Assembly: GCF_019972815.1 (NCBI RefSeq)
Contig: NZ_BPPA01000008.1
Location: 27,041 to 91,040, forward strand
DNA from: Lactobacillus huangpiensis
GTDB lineage: Bacteria; Bacillota; Bacilli; Lactobacillales; Lactobacillaceae
Reading direction: 5' to 3'
Length of the DNA stretch: 64,000 nucleotides
Every line of letters starts with the position of its first letter. Position 1 is the stretch's first letter. Shown piece after piece: positions 54,805 to 62,045 of this stretch. The notes under the pieces are model-generated. The model was not told the origin of the DNA and searched no databases. It was given only the letters and a program-made list of their open reading frames with translations. Both the position numbers and the translations under genes were made by a program.

Positions 54805-54969
54805 CTATGTTCTACTAAGTGCTTTAATTACACTCATTAGTGGTTTATTACTCCATATTTGTTTATCACTAATTTTTTCGATTTCTTTATTTTCTCTTTC
54901 ACTATAAGGTCTAACAGCCTTAATTATTTTCTCATCAGACGGAAAATCAAGTTGAAATTTTTTACCCAT
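54805..54969 (-). CDS. Small cargo protein, possible partner of the Fic/Doc-like protein
   Basis: A 54-residue basic protein (MGKKFQLDFPSDEKIIKA ... SVIKALSRT) from an ATG seven bases after GAGGTGG. It is 53 bp downstream of the Fic/Doc-like gene on the same strand. Both are strongly AT-rich compared with the terminase genes, suggesting one transferred cassette. No known antitoxin motif is recognisable. The partner role is inferred from size and adjacency. Confidence 0.6.
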   Translation of the reverse strand: MGKKFQLDFPSDEKIIKAVRPYSERENKEIEKISDKQIWSNKPLMSVIKALSRT

Positions 54970-55022
54970 AATATAACCACCTCTTATAAAAAAACAATTC
55001 TACTACATATTAGTATAATTGT

Positions 55023-55769
55023 CTACTTTTTTAAAAAAATATTTTTACTTACAACATCATCAATAATTTCAAAATTCATTACTACATGTTTGTGAAGAAA
55101 ATCTTCTGTATCTTTTTCAGACTTTTCATTTTTAGCTATTCCTAAACAAAAATTATATAGCTTTTTTTGTAAATTATTTTTAAAATCAAATTTTAAATAA
55201 TTAATATGTAAAAAATTTATTGTGGAAAGTAAAGCAGTTCTTTTATTTCCATTACTAAAAGATTGATATCTTGCGATTAAATACATCATATGAGCAGCTT
55301 TTTTTAATATAGTTGGGAACATATATTCTCCAAAAATTGGAAGTTCAATATCGCTTACCAGGCTTTCAATAGCTCCCCTTTCCTTAAGATAATAAGTACC
55401 ACTATAAGAATCTTCTTGAAAAACACCATCAGACCTTTGATTTAAAACACATATTCGTTCCAAAGACAAATAATTTATAGGAACAACTAGGGTTAAAAAT
55501 TTCTTTCGAATTGATCCGTAAGGTAAGAAAAGATCAAAACTATTGTCATTGTTGCTATTCATTTCAAAACCACTTTTATCATAAGTTGGTATTCCATAAT
55601 TTTTATGAAGACTTTTTAAAAATATTTCAAAATATTCTGTTACTTGGTCATGTATTTTTTCATTTTTGACATCTATAGGGAGGAGAAAAAGGCCATCATA
55701 ACTTTTATCCTTAAAACTAAACTCTTTCACAACTATATTTCTCCTTGTTACAATCCGATAATCATTCAA
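55023..55769 (-). CDS. Fic/Doc-fold protein with substituted motif histidine (cargo)
   Basis: A 248-residue AT-rich gene. Residues about 170-205 carry RYQSFSNGNKRTALLSTINFL, aligned with the Doc/Fic motif HxFxxxNKRTA. The usual catalytic His is Gln (or the motif is shifted), while the phosphate-binding GNKRTA is kept. About 130 N-terminal residues have no recognised domain. Doc proteins phosphorylate EF-Tu and Fic proteins AMPylate targets. Here activity is doubtful or altered. It sits between arpU and terminase, a common cargo slot. Confidence 0.7.
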   Translation of the reverse strand: MNDYRIVTRRNIVVKEFSFKDKSYDGLFLLPIDVKNEKIHDQVTEYFEIFLKSLHKNYGIPTYDKSGFEMNSNNDNSFDLFLPYGSIRKKFLTLVVPINYLSLERICVLNQRSDGVFQEDSYSGTYYLKERGAIESLVSDIELPIFGEYMFPTILKKAAHMMYLIARYQSFSNGNKRTALLSTINFLHINYLKFDFKNNLQKKLYNFCLGIAKNEKSEKDTEDFLHKHVVMNFEIIDDVVSKNIFLKK

Positions 55770-55838
55770 GAAAAATTTTTATTTCTTAACTTTATTTTAT
55801 CAATAAATAGTATTAATTACCAAGTATTTGAATTAATA

Positions 55839-55894
55839 AAAGGTGCAGGATTCAAACTGACATTTACGTTTTTGAAAACCGTTATGCTACCTTT
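55839..55894 (-). pseudogene. tRNA-like element C (D arm shortened)
   Basis: On the minus strand AAAGGT and ACCTTT close a 56-nt structure. It includes TAGCATAACGG, a remnant of a D arm, and an anticodon-arm-like ACGGT-TTTCAAA-AACGT (central TCA). The T-arm-like CAG-TTTGAATC-CTG has a degenerate stem. It is too short for a canonical tRNA. Confidence 0.45.
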
Positions 55895-55914
55895 GTGACG
55901 CGGACATAAAAATA

Positions 55915-55973
55915 TGGACTCCTGATAGGTCTGATCCTTGCTTAGTATATTGACCACCATATCAGCTAGCCCA
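55915..55973 (-). pseudogene. tRNA-like element B (T arm lost)
   Basis: On the minus strand TGGGCT and AGTCCA (one wobble) close a 59-nt structure. It begins AGCTGATATGGTGG, like a D arm, but has no TTCGA T loop. In its place is a CCT-ATC-AGG hairpin. Probably a decayed tRNA gene. Confidence 0.4.
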
Positions 55974-56063
55974 CATTTGACACGCTAACTTAATATAATT
56001 ACCCAAATTTAAAATATATTATAGATTATCCAATAAACACGTATTAAGGTAATGGCGTGTCTA

Positions 56064-56106
56064 TTGCGGTGTTGAGATTCGAACTCAGCTACAACCATTA
56101 CCGCAA
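56064..56106 (-). pseudogene. tRNA-like minihelix A (acceptor and T arm only)
   Basis: On the minus strand TTGCGGT and ACCGCAA form a perfect 7-bp acceptor-like stem. It is stacked next to a T arm TGAG-TTCGAAT-CTCA, with only 12 nt where D and anticodon arms should be. The 43-nt unit resembles the top half of a tRNA. Confidence 0.5.
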
Positions 56107-56237
56107 CCTTGGAGGAATATATACTAGTAAAAATTGTTAGTTTAACGTCGTTCCAGACGATTTAATAGCTATCAAGGATTATCCCTAATCTTTTGACACT
56201 ACCATAATATAATATAAACACTCCGCTTGGACTTCGC

Positions 56238-56747
56238 TCATTGTCCGCTTTTGGAATTTTCCTTTTGTTCATCTTCAAAAATTCTCAAGTCTTCAATTGA
56301 TGTGTGATCTCGCTTGCGATATAACTCCATACGTTCAGCAAATTCAACCAAAGCCCTATTTTTAAGTTCATAATATCGTGTCGTCTGATAACCTAATCGT
56401 TGCGCTATGGCATAATTGCTTATGTTTTTGATATATGACAAGTACAAAATAGTTCCGTATGGTTTTTCACCAGAATTACTGCAGCTGCTAATAGTGTGAT
56501 CAACTGCCAATACGCAATTATCTGCATCAATATTAATTGCCATGCTTTTATCCTGATGATTAATACCATTGTGTGCTGTAATACCTGTAATATCCATTTG
56601 TGGGCTAGACAAGTCCGAGCGATGTTTTCCTGAAAGGTTCAAATAATGGTCAAAGTCATGCTCAAAGAAGTCCTTAACATTTTGCGCTGTTCTGACTGTA
56701 TCAATTTTGGTGCTTTTTAAAAAACTCAATTGAACAACTCCAATCAT
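56238..56747 (-). CDS. ArpU-family phage late-gene transcriptional regulator
   Basis: A 169-residue regulator. An N-terminal VRTAQNVKDFFEHDFDHYL region and a C-terminal sigma-like helix-turn-helix (YIKNISNYAIAQRLGYQTTRYYELKNRALVEFAERM) are characteristic of ArpU/RinA-type proteins. These activate packaging and structural operons. ATG with AAGG nine bases upstream. Its place at the end of the early genes fits a late-switch role. Confidence 0.88.
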   Translation of the reverse strand: MIGVVQLSFLKSTKIDTVRTAQNVKDFFEHDFDHYLNLSGKHRSDLSSPQMDITGITAHNGINHQDKSMAINIDADNCVLAVDHTISSCSNSGEKPYGTILYLSYIKNISNYAIAQRLGYQTTRYYELKNRALVEFAERMELYRKRDHTSIEDLRIFEDEQKENSKSGQ

Positions 56748-56758
56748 TACTATCAGCC

Positions 56759-57262
56759 TTACTTTAATTTCTTCACAAAAACTTTTGTGTCATTGCCAGC
56801 TACCATGTATTTTTCACCTGGCTCGATATCACACCAATGATATTTCTTAACGATAAACTCATGGTGAGTTTTCCTCTTAGCTTCTTCAGTGTTTTTAGCG
56901 ACAATTCCCCAATATTTTAAATTTCTTAAATTAACGATATAAACATCATCGTATTTTCCTTTAAATATATCCCTGGGCTTAATTCTATAGTAAAGCAATA
57001 TCCTGTTTATGGTTGATCTAGTGTGGCCTAGCTTTGTTGCAATTTCACCAACCGAATAGCCCATTTTAACCATTCTGATAACTTCATCATCGTAATAGTG
57101 TGGTGTAAATTTCTGACCAGTTGCACTTGTCTTCATCTTTAGTCGAGGCTCTGCTCCTGTTGCCTTGTGCAACTTTACCATTAGTGGATTATCATCAGGT
57201 ATTGCTAGAGTGCCATACTTGTCTTCTATTTCATGGATAATCTTGTAAGGTATATCAGCCAC
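56759..57262 (-). CDS. Phage HTH-domain protein of unknown role
   Basis: 167 residues from a GTG eight bases after GGAG (a GTG three codons upstream also exists). A central helix-turn-helix (VIRMVKMGYSVGEIATKLGHTRSTINRILLYY, about 61-92) resembles those of resolvase/invertase and HTH_38 families. The C-terminal YVVNLRNLKYWG-like part (YDDVYIVNLRNLKYWGIV) has no recognised function. It overlaps rusA and precedes arpU. Confidence 0.75.
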   Translation of the reverse strand: MADIPYKIIHEIEDKYGTLAIPDDNPLMVKLHKATGAEPRLKMKTSATGQKFTPHYYDDEVIRMVKMGYSVGEIATKLGHTRSTINRILLYYRIKPRDIFKGKYDDVYIVNLRNLKYWGIVAKNTEEAKRKTHHEFIVKKYHWCDIEPGEKYMVAGNDTKVFVKKLK

Positions 57263-57764
57263 TTTTATCACTCCAAAAAGCTGTAATTTCCACTCTTGGT
57301 TTATCAGAATAATACTTGTCCACTTTTAGCGACACCACCTGCCTATCGTCCCGATATAGTCCCTCATGCACGCATACTGCTTTATGCTGCACGTGGTCTA
57401 ACTTCATCTTTGGATTAAGCCCATCAAGAACAATCTTGGCTATGTTGTCGCTGTCGGGCTTTTTACTAGGTCTTTCTTCTCCGTTAAGGCACCTTTCTTT
57501 GCGCTTTTTTGAATATGTTTTAGGTATTTTAAAATATGCCTTGATACCCAAACTAATATCGGCTGAGATAGGCTTAGTGATGCCATTTTTCTGCCTTGCA
57601 GATAACGCACTGTATCTTACTAGCTCCTCGTACTTTTGCGTTGTGGAGGGTGTGTAGGTGCTAACATAATTGCCTCTACGGGCAAACCTTGGCCTTGCTT
57701 TGCCCTGTGGATCACCTAGTATGCCAAATACCAAGCTGTGATATTCTGACTTATCACTCTGCAT
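57255..57764 (-). CDS. RusA-family Holliday-junction resolvase
   Basis: A 169-residue resolvase. It has GDPQGKARPRFARRG at the start, the RusA core KPDSDNIAKIVLDGLN (about 100-115) with two catalytic aspartates, and RDDRQVVSLKVDKYY with the third. It processes branched DNA before packaging. GGAGG precedes the ATG. Length is slightly above the usual 120-140. Confidence 0.92.
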   Translation of the reverse strand: MQSDKSEYHSLVFGILGDPQGKARPRFARRGNYVSTYTPSTTQKYEELVRYSALSARQKNGITKPISADISLGIKAYFKIPKTYSKKRKERCLNGEERPSKKPDSDNIAKIVLDGLNPKMKLDHVQHKAVCVHEGLYRDDRQVVSLKVDKYYSDKPRVEITAFWSDKSG

Positions 57765-57807
57765 TAATTAGCCTCCTTTCATTTTGCTGTCATATTTGTC
57801 CTATTAC

Positions 57808-57966
57808 TTACTCTAAATAGCCATCAAAAGACCAATAATCCTTTCCTAATTGGTCCTGAATATTTTTACACATAAAACATTGCTCTGACTTAATTGAATT
57901 GATTTCATAATTAACTTTTGGATCTTTAGATGGTCCAGAAAAATCAATTAATTTATTTTTATTCAT
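57808..57966 (-). CDS. Small phage protein with CxxC
   Basis: A 52-residue acidic protein beginning MNKNKLIDFSGPSKDP, with one CFMC pair near residue 32. A longer version starting inside ssb is possible (64 residues), but the ATG here follows AGTGGG at a normal distance. Function unknown. It lies between ssb and rusA. Confidence 0.65.
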   Translation of the reverse strand: MNKNKLIDFSGPSKDPKVNYEINSIKSEQCFMCKNIQDQLGKDYWSFDGYLE

Positions 57967-57982
57967 ATTTATTAACCCACTT

Positions 57983-58462
57983 TTAAAATGGCAAATCGTC
58001 ATCCGATATGTCTATGGTATCGCCTGAACCGTTAAATGGATCCTGACTATTGTTATCATAATTAGCATTATTATTGCCTTTGCTGTAATTTCCGTTGCTA
58101 CTGTTGTTTGCATAACTGCTAGTATTGTTATTCTGGCGGTCTTTCTTTGATTCAAGCAAAGCAAAGCTATCAACAACTACCTCTGTTACATATACTTTCT
58201 TGCCATCTTTATCATCGTAATTTCTGGTTTGAATTCGCCCATCTATACCAACAAGTGAACCTTTAGAAGTAAAATTACAGAAGTTTTCTGCAGCTTTGCG
58301 CCAAATGACACAGCTGATAAAGTCTGCATCTCTCTTACCTTGAGAATTGGTATATTGCCGATCTACTGCCAGATTAAATGCTGTTACAGACAGACCACTT
58401 TTTGTTGTTCTCAATTCAGGGTTTTTAGTCAACCTACCAGTTAATACTGCTCTATTAATCAT
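57983..58462 (-). CDS. ssb: Phage single-stranded DNA-binding protein
   Basis: 159 residues from ATG 58462 with AAGGAG seven bases upstream. The OB fold (about 1-105) has MINRAVLTGRLTKNPELR, AFNLAVDR and ADFISCVIWRKAAENF. A low-complexity Asn/Ser/Gly linker is followed by the acidic docking tip ISDDDLPF. The tip recruits partner proteins. It overlaps the methyltransferase-like gene by 8 bp. Confidence 0.95.
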   Translation of the reverse strand: MINRAVLTGRLTKNPELRTTKSGLSVTAFNLAVDRQYTNSQGKRDADFISCVIWRKAAENFCNFTSKGSLVGIDGRIQTRNYDDKDGKKVYVTEVVVDSFALLESKKDRQNNNTSSYANNSSNGNYSKGNNNANYDNNSQDPFNGSGDTIDISDDDLPF

Positions 58463-58928
58463 TTTTAGCTCCTTTGATAAAAACTGACCAGCGTGTGCTA
58501 CCTCTGCGATCTCCCAAAATAGGCTCTTGGCCAATAACGTTAAAAACCTTGTTAAACGGAATTTGATTATTAGACCATTTGAAAAGTAGTGTTCCTGTTG
58601 GCTTTAAAACTCTCATGCATTCGTCAAATCCTGCCTTAATGTAAGTTGACCAGTCTTTAGGTAAAGACCCATATTTAAGCTTTAGCCAGCTATTATCACC
58701 TGCATGTATCAGATGCGGCGGATCAAATATTACTAGGTCAAACTCATCACTTTTGAAAGGCAATTTCCTAAAATCTGCAATGATGTCAGGGCTGACAACT
58801 ATATCTCTGATATATTGGCGATCTTTTACTTCATCTTTTTCACTGCGGTTATCAATATATACTGTATGTGGCTCGTGCTTGTTGTACCAGAACATTTTAG
58901 AGCCACAACATGCGTCTAGTATCTTCAT
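58455..58928 (-). CDS. Phage SAM-dependent methyltransferase-like protein
   Basis: 157 residues from ATG 58928. It has LDACCGSKMFWYN (SAM motif I variant, with CCG instead of GxGxG), DIIADFRKLPF, VIFDPPHLIHAG (motif IV DPPH) and RVLKPTGTLLFKW. DPPH resembles the DPPY/NPPY of amino-methylating DNA methyltransferases, but no target-recognition domain is present. It may modify phage DNA for protection. TGATG overlap with the upstream gene. Confidence 0.8.
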   Translation of the reverse strand: MKILDACCGSKMFWYNKHEPHTVYIDNRSEKDEVKDRQYIRDIVVSPDIIADFRKLPFKSDEFDLVIFDPPHLIHAGDNSWLKLKYGSLPKDWSTYIKAGFDECMRVLKPTGTLLFKWSNNQIPFNKVFNVIGQEPILGDRRGSTRWSVFIKGAKND

Positions 58929-59053
58929 CAATCACGCCTTTCATTAGGCAGCTTTTGAAAAAACTCATTGTCCTTCAATTGATACTCAGGTGGCACATGA
59001 CCTACATAGATTACCTTGCCATCCTTATTCTTACGATATACTGCTCTTGCCAT
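58928..59053 (-). CDS. Tiny phage protein (41 residues)
   Basis: A 41-residue basic protein, MARAVYRKNKDGKVIYVG ... KLPNERRD. The strong GGAGGAG lies six bases before the ATG and its stop overlaps the next start (TGATG). These two features make it credible despite the size. Function unknown. Confidence 0.65.
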   Translation of the reverse strand: MARAVYRKNKDGKVIYVGHVPPEYQLKDNEFFQKLPNERRD

Positions 59054-59240
59054 TTAACTCCTCCATTTTCCTCCCAATTATTAAGTACTCGTTATGTCCT
59101 TTCATGTACTCAAACATGCAATTAATATTGCAGAAGTTTAAACTGCCTTCATGAAGGCTTTTTATGGAGATAAAATCTTCACTTTGTCTATTAATTTTCT
59201 GATCACATGTTGAGCAATATGTTTCTTCTATCATTTGCAT
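59031..59240 (-). CDS. Small Cys-rich phage protein (zinc-ribbon-like), copy 2
   Basis: 69 residues with CSTC (about 9-12) and FCNINC (about 36-41), spaced like a treble-clef or zinc ribbon. It resembles the 58-residue protein encoded just upstream in cysteine spacing and tail. It starts at ATG sharing one base with the preceding stop. Function unknown. Confidence 0.65.
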   Translation of the reverse strand: MQMIEETYCSTCDQKINRQSEDFISIKSLHEGSLNFCNINCMFEYMKGHNEYLIIGRKMEELNGKSSIS

Positions 59241-59416
59241 TAATTAAACTTTTTTAAATAATCATCAACTGTTATCTGCTCTAAATCGTGATAATCTTCT
59301 AAATTTTCTAGCAAGCAGTCCATACTGCAAAATGTGTCTTCATCATCAAGCACAATGACACCATCTTGACCAGTTAGCTTACGCTGACAATTTAAACAAA
59401 ATACATCTTCGTCCAT
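59240..59416 (-). CDS. Small Cys-rich phage protein (zinc-ribbon-like), copy 1
   Basis: A 58-residue acidic protein with CLNC (about 7-10) and FCSMDC (about 31-36), the same CxxC...FCxxxC pattern as the gene that follows. Start three bases after the antirepressor stop. Its stop overlaps the next ATG. Function unknown. The two could be diverged tandem duplicates. Confidence 0.65.
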   Translation of the reverse strand: MDEDVFCLNCQRKLTGQDGVIVLDDEDTFCSMDCLLENLEDYHDLEQITVDDYLKKFN

Positions 59417-59418
59417 TT

Positions 59419-60192
59419 TTATGCCCCTACTTGTTCTTCTCTATTCATAAACTTGTCGATAAAGTATTGTTGCCCTATCCCCGTAACCTTAGGTGTCTTT
59501 TTAATTGATGGTTTACCATCCGAGTGGTTAATCACTGTTTCTTTTATTTGAAATAGATCAAGCTCCATTGAGCGTTGAGTTGGCATATTACGGTCACTGC
59601 CTCTACGGCTAATTAAGTAGCCGTTCTCTCTTAGCCATTGGAACAAACGATTCTGTCCAATTTGAATACCCTTGCCCTTTAATATCTTTGCCAATTCGCC
59701 AATTAGGATAGTGTCATCACTTGCTGAAACCGTATCGGCAAACAAGGCTTTGGGCTGCATTTTCTTAATTTGAATGTCCTTTTGCTCCAACTGATCGGCT
59801 GCTTGTTTTAGTAAACTAGCTAAGCCTTCTTTGTTTGTAGTGATGTCAATTGCCTTCTGGTCTGTCAGATAAGCGCCATGTCTTCTAATTGCAGGTAGCA
59901 CTTCGCTAGTTACCCAACGTTTAAACTTTTTTGCGTTGGGCAATTTACTGCTCAGGATCAGACTATATAGTCCTGACTCATTAATTATTGTGATTTTCTG
60001 CTTTCCTCCGGGGGTGAACGTTTCGTTCACCCCTTTGTCTTCATCATCAACATGGTCTCTGATTGCTTTTGCTGGGTTACTGTTGTACCCAAGAATAGTT
60101 GCTACATCTTTGGCCACGAAGTAGGGCTCATCATCAATAGTTAACGTTCTGACTTTTTGTTTTTCAAATGTAAATAACTGCACGTCTTGCAT
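59419..60192 (-). CDS. ant: Phage antirepressor (BRO-N and KilAC domains)
   Basis: 257 residues. The N-terminal Bro-N domain has VRTLTIDDEPYFVAKDVATILGY, INESGLYSLILSSKLPNAKKFKRW and VLPAIRRHGAYL. A KilAC/ANT domain has LIGELAKILKGKGIQIGQNRLFQWLRENGYL. Antirepressors counter the CI repressor during induction. Such genes usually lie beside cro; here it follows dnaC. An internal perfect 10-bp palindrome (60011-60033) is unusual. A GTG three codons upstream is an alternative start. Confidence 0.92.
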   Translation of the reverse strand: MQDVQLFTFEKQKVRTLTIDDEPYFVAKDVATILGYNSNPAKAIRDHVDDEDKGVNETFTPGGKQKITIINESGLYSLILSSKLPNAKKFKRWVTSEVLPAIRRHGAYLTDQKAIDITTNKEGLASLLKQAADQLEQKDIQIKKMQPKALFADTVSASDDTILIGELAKILKGKGIQIGQNRLFQWLRENGYLISRRGSDRNMPTQRSMELDLFQIKETVINHSDGKPSIKKTPKVTGIGQQYFIDKFMNREEQVGA

Positions 60193-60382
60193 TTTCGTCA
60201 CTTTCTTTCTCTAATTTCACGAAGAACTTGTGTAGTCCTTCTAGTTTTGCTTTTTCTCTTTTGTCAAATGCGCCAATGCCATTGGCAACGTCATATTTAA
60301 ATCTTTTTTCTGCTCGTTCTTGGAACATTCTGTTGTAAATGCTGTCCCAGTCACTAGCTTTTTCTATTTTCTTATTAGTCAT
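60164..60382 (-). CDS. Small phage protein of unknown function
   Basis: A 72-residue, charged, mostly helical protein (SDWDSIYNRMFQERAEKRFKYD near the middle). Its start overlaps the dnaC stop by 4 bp (ATGA) and its end overlaps the antirepressor start, so it is part of the early operon. No domain recognised. Confidence 0.65.
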   Translation of the reverse strand: MTNKKIEKASDWDSIYNRMFQERAEKRFKYDVANGIGAFDKREKAKLEGLHKFFVKLEKESDENARRAVIYI

Positions 60383-61179
60383 ATTCGTGGCCTTTTATCT
60401 GCTATTTTCGAAAAATCAATAACCTTGCGCCGATCACTCTCTTGCATCCTGCTTACTAGCCGTGAGTGATAAGTTCTGTACAACTCGTCCAAACTTAAAT
60501 TGGTCGTTGTAATAATTCGCTGATTGCTCTCGTATATATCGAAAATTGTGTCTTGAACAAAGCTAGTAGCCATATTGTTGGCACTCTCTGCTCCCAGGTC
60601 ATCTAGGACAACAAGGTTAGCTTTGCTGACTACATCGGTTACGTGCTTTGGCGACCAAATCCCAGTTTTATCAGTAAACCAGTTCTTCATCTCTCTTATG
60701 AGCTTGTTAACGCTGATAAACAAGCACCTACCCATTGGGTCTGAATTATCGTTAACTGCGTTCAGGATAGCCATAGCAAGATGTGTTTTTCCCGAACCAG
60801 CATTGCCGTAAAAGATACAGTTACCTTTTGCATCTGGGTTTCTTAAATAATCTTTAGCAATATCATGTGCACTGCTTTTAGCCAGGTACTCAAAAGTTTT
60901 AGGCTGGGCTTTAAAATTTTTAAAGGTGTAATTAAAAACTTCATCCCGATCGACCAACGATTGACGCTTAAGATAGCCTCTAGTTTGGTTTATCTTTAGG
61001 TTTTGAGCCATTTTCTTTATCTCTGCCTGGTTTTTCTCGTATTGACATTGCTCGCAGAAGGGCTTCATTTTTTTAAATCCATCCAAGTAAACTAAGTGCT
61101 CATGATGTTTAGGACAAATCTGATCAGTTGTTCTCGTGCGATGGGCAATTATATTTACTGCTTTGCCATTTATTTTCAT
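60379..61179 (-). CDS. dnaC: DnaC-like replicative helicase loader
   Basis: A 266-residue AAA+ ATPase. The N-terminal region has CPKHHEHL ... FCEQCQ, a likely zinc-binding segment. It has Walker A YGNAGSGKTHLA (about 118-129), Walker B NLVVLDDLGAE, and sensor SNQRIITTTNLSLDEL. It should load a helicase (host DnaB) at the phage origin. It follows the replication initiator by 12 bp, the usual phage pairing. AGGAGGAG precedes the ATG. Confidence 0.93.
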   Translation of the reverse strand: MKINGKAVNIIAHRTRTTDQICPKHHEHLVYLDGFKKMKPFCEQCQYEKNQAEIKKMAQNLKINQTRGYLKRQSLVDRDEVFNYTFKNFKAQPKTFEYLAKSSAHDIAKDYLRNPDAKGNCIFYGNAGSGKTHLAMAILNAVNDNSDPMGRCLFISVNKLIREMKNWFTDKTGIWSPKHVTDVVSKANLVVLDDLGAESANNMATSFVQDTIFDIYESNQRIITTTNLSLDELYRTYHSRLVSRMQESDRRKVIDFSKIADKRPRI

Positions 61180-61191
61180 AACTCCTCCTGT

Positions 61192-62034
61192 CTAAAAGGG
61201 TAGGTCATCATCTTCCACACCATCCATTGTCCCGTTTGCGTAGGCTTCTGCTCCAAAGCTTGCATGTTCTGGCACATTGCCCTTAACGCTCCAATCATCA
61301 TCAAAACTGCCATTAAACCAAGTACTGCCCTTTTGAATATATTGGAACTGGGTATTGTTGGCTTTAAGGTATGTCTTGTACTGACTTAACTTTTCTAGTA
61401 AATAGCTGTCAGTATGCTTGCTTGATTGCTTAATCCATGCCTTATAGTGTTTAAAAGCATCTTTCTTGCCCTGCTTTTTAGGATATTCAGCCCATATTTT
61501 TTCAAAGCGGTCTGCAAGTGATTGGTCATTTGACCGTATATTATTCTCTTTTATATGTTCTCTTATATTGTTCTCTTTATTGCTCACATGTGGGTATAGG
61601 GGTTGCTCACGTGTAGGTATACCCTTAGTCACATGTGGGTATACCCCCTGCTCATGTGTGGGTACCCCTTGATCATCGGTGGGTATAGGGGTGAAACTGT
61701 CAGCTTGCCAATTTTGTGTAAAAGTTTTTGCTAACTTTTCGCCAGCATAAATTTTCCGATATTGAATATTGCCCTTTTCATCCTTAATAGATTTACGCCT
61801 TATCAGCTTTTTTTCTTCTAGCAAAGCTAAATACCTGCCTATCGTGCTTGTTGAACAATCTAACTTTTTTGCTAAAGCTGAATTACTCATGTAAAACGAT
61901 CCAGTAATATTAAGCATTGATACTATTTCGCCAAGAACCAAAATTGATTTTGGAAGTTTAAGCAGGTCTGGATCATACGCGGCACCTGTGGGTATCATTA
62001 AAAATGTTTTTGACTCTTTAAATTCAGCTGCCAT
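61192..62034 (-). CDS. Phage replication initiator with winged helix and SSB-like C-terminal tip
   Basis: 280 residues. The N-terminal winged helix (about 25-85; MSNSALAKKLDCSTSTIGRYLALLEEKKL) is followed by a repeat-rich linker (about 115-150). The C-terminal conserved region is IWAEYPKKQGKKDAFKHYKAW ... FQYIQKGSTWFNGSFDDDW. The protein ends VEDDDLPF, as in the phage SSB. Its gene contains iteron-like repeats (61582-61691), so it probably binds an origin within itself, as lambda O does. AGGAGG precedes the ATG. Confidence 0.87.
   Translation of the reverse strand: MAAEFKESKTFLMIPTGAAYDPDLLKLPKSILVLGEIVSMLNITGSFYMSNSALAKKLDCSTSTIGRYLALLEEKKLIRRKSIKDEKGNIQYRKIYAGEKLAKTFTQNWQADSFTPIPTDDQGVPTHEQGVYPHVTKGIPTREQPLYPHVSNKENNIREHIKENNIRSNDQSLADRFEKIWAEYPKKQGKKDAFKHYKAWIKQSSKHTDSYLLEKLSQYKTYLKANNTQFQYIQKGSTWFNGSFDDDWSVKGNVPEHASFGAEAYANGTMDGVEDDDLPF
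61540..61691. repeat. Candidate phage origin: five iterons plus AT-rich repeats
   Basis: Five copies of a core GTGGGTATA (with variants) start near 61590, 61613, 61635, 61658 and 61679, about 21-23 bp apart or two helical turns. Each is preceded by a CTCAC(A/G)TG-like box. A side stretch (about 61540-61585) has AT-rich TTATATGTTCTC-like direct repeats, suited to melting. The repeats are read in alternating frames by the initiator gene, so they are conserved as DNA. Confidence 0.72.
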
Positions 62035-62045
62035 ATTATTACCTC

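Larger units (their letters stand above)
55770..56237. other. Gene-free region holding tRNA-like remnants
   Basis: 468 bp between the Fic/Doc-like gene and arpU. No ORF with a credible start. Three tRNA-like structures lie on the minus strand (listed separately). A CGTC/GACG hairpin lies near 56147-56160. The late promoter activated by ArpU may also lie here, but I cannot place it. Confidence 0.65.

Noticed and set aside
54859..55095. Plus-strand ORF of 78 codons opposite the cargo genes
   Set aside because: It is a low-complexity Ile/Phe/Thr product caused by the AT-rich minus-strand genes, with no ribosome site.
55915..55973. Element B as a genuine functional tRNA
   Set aside because: It lacks a T loop and is only 59 nt. 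I list it only as a tRNA-like remnant.
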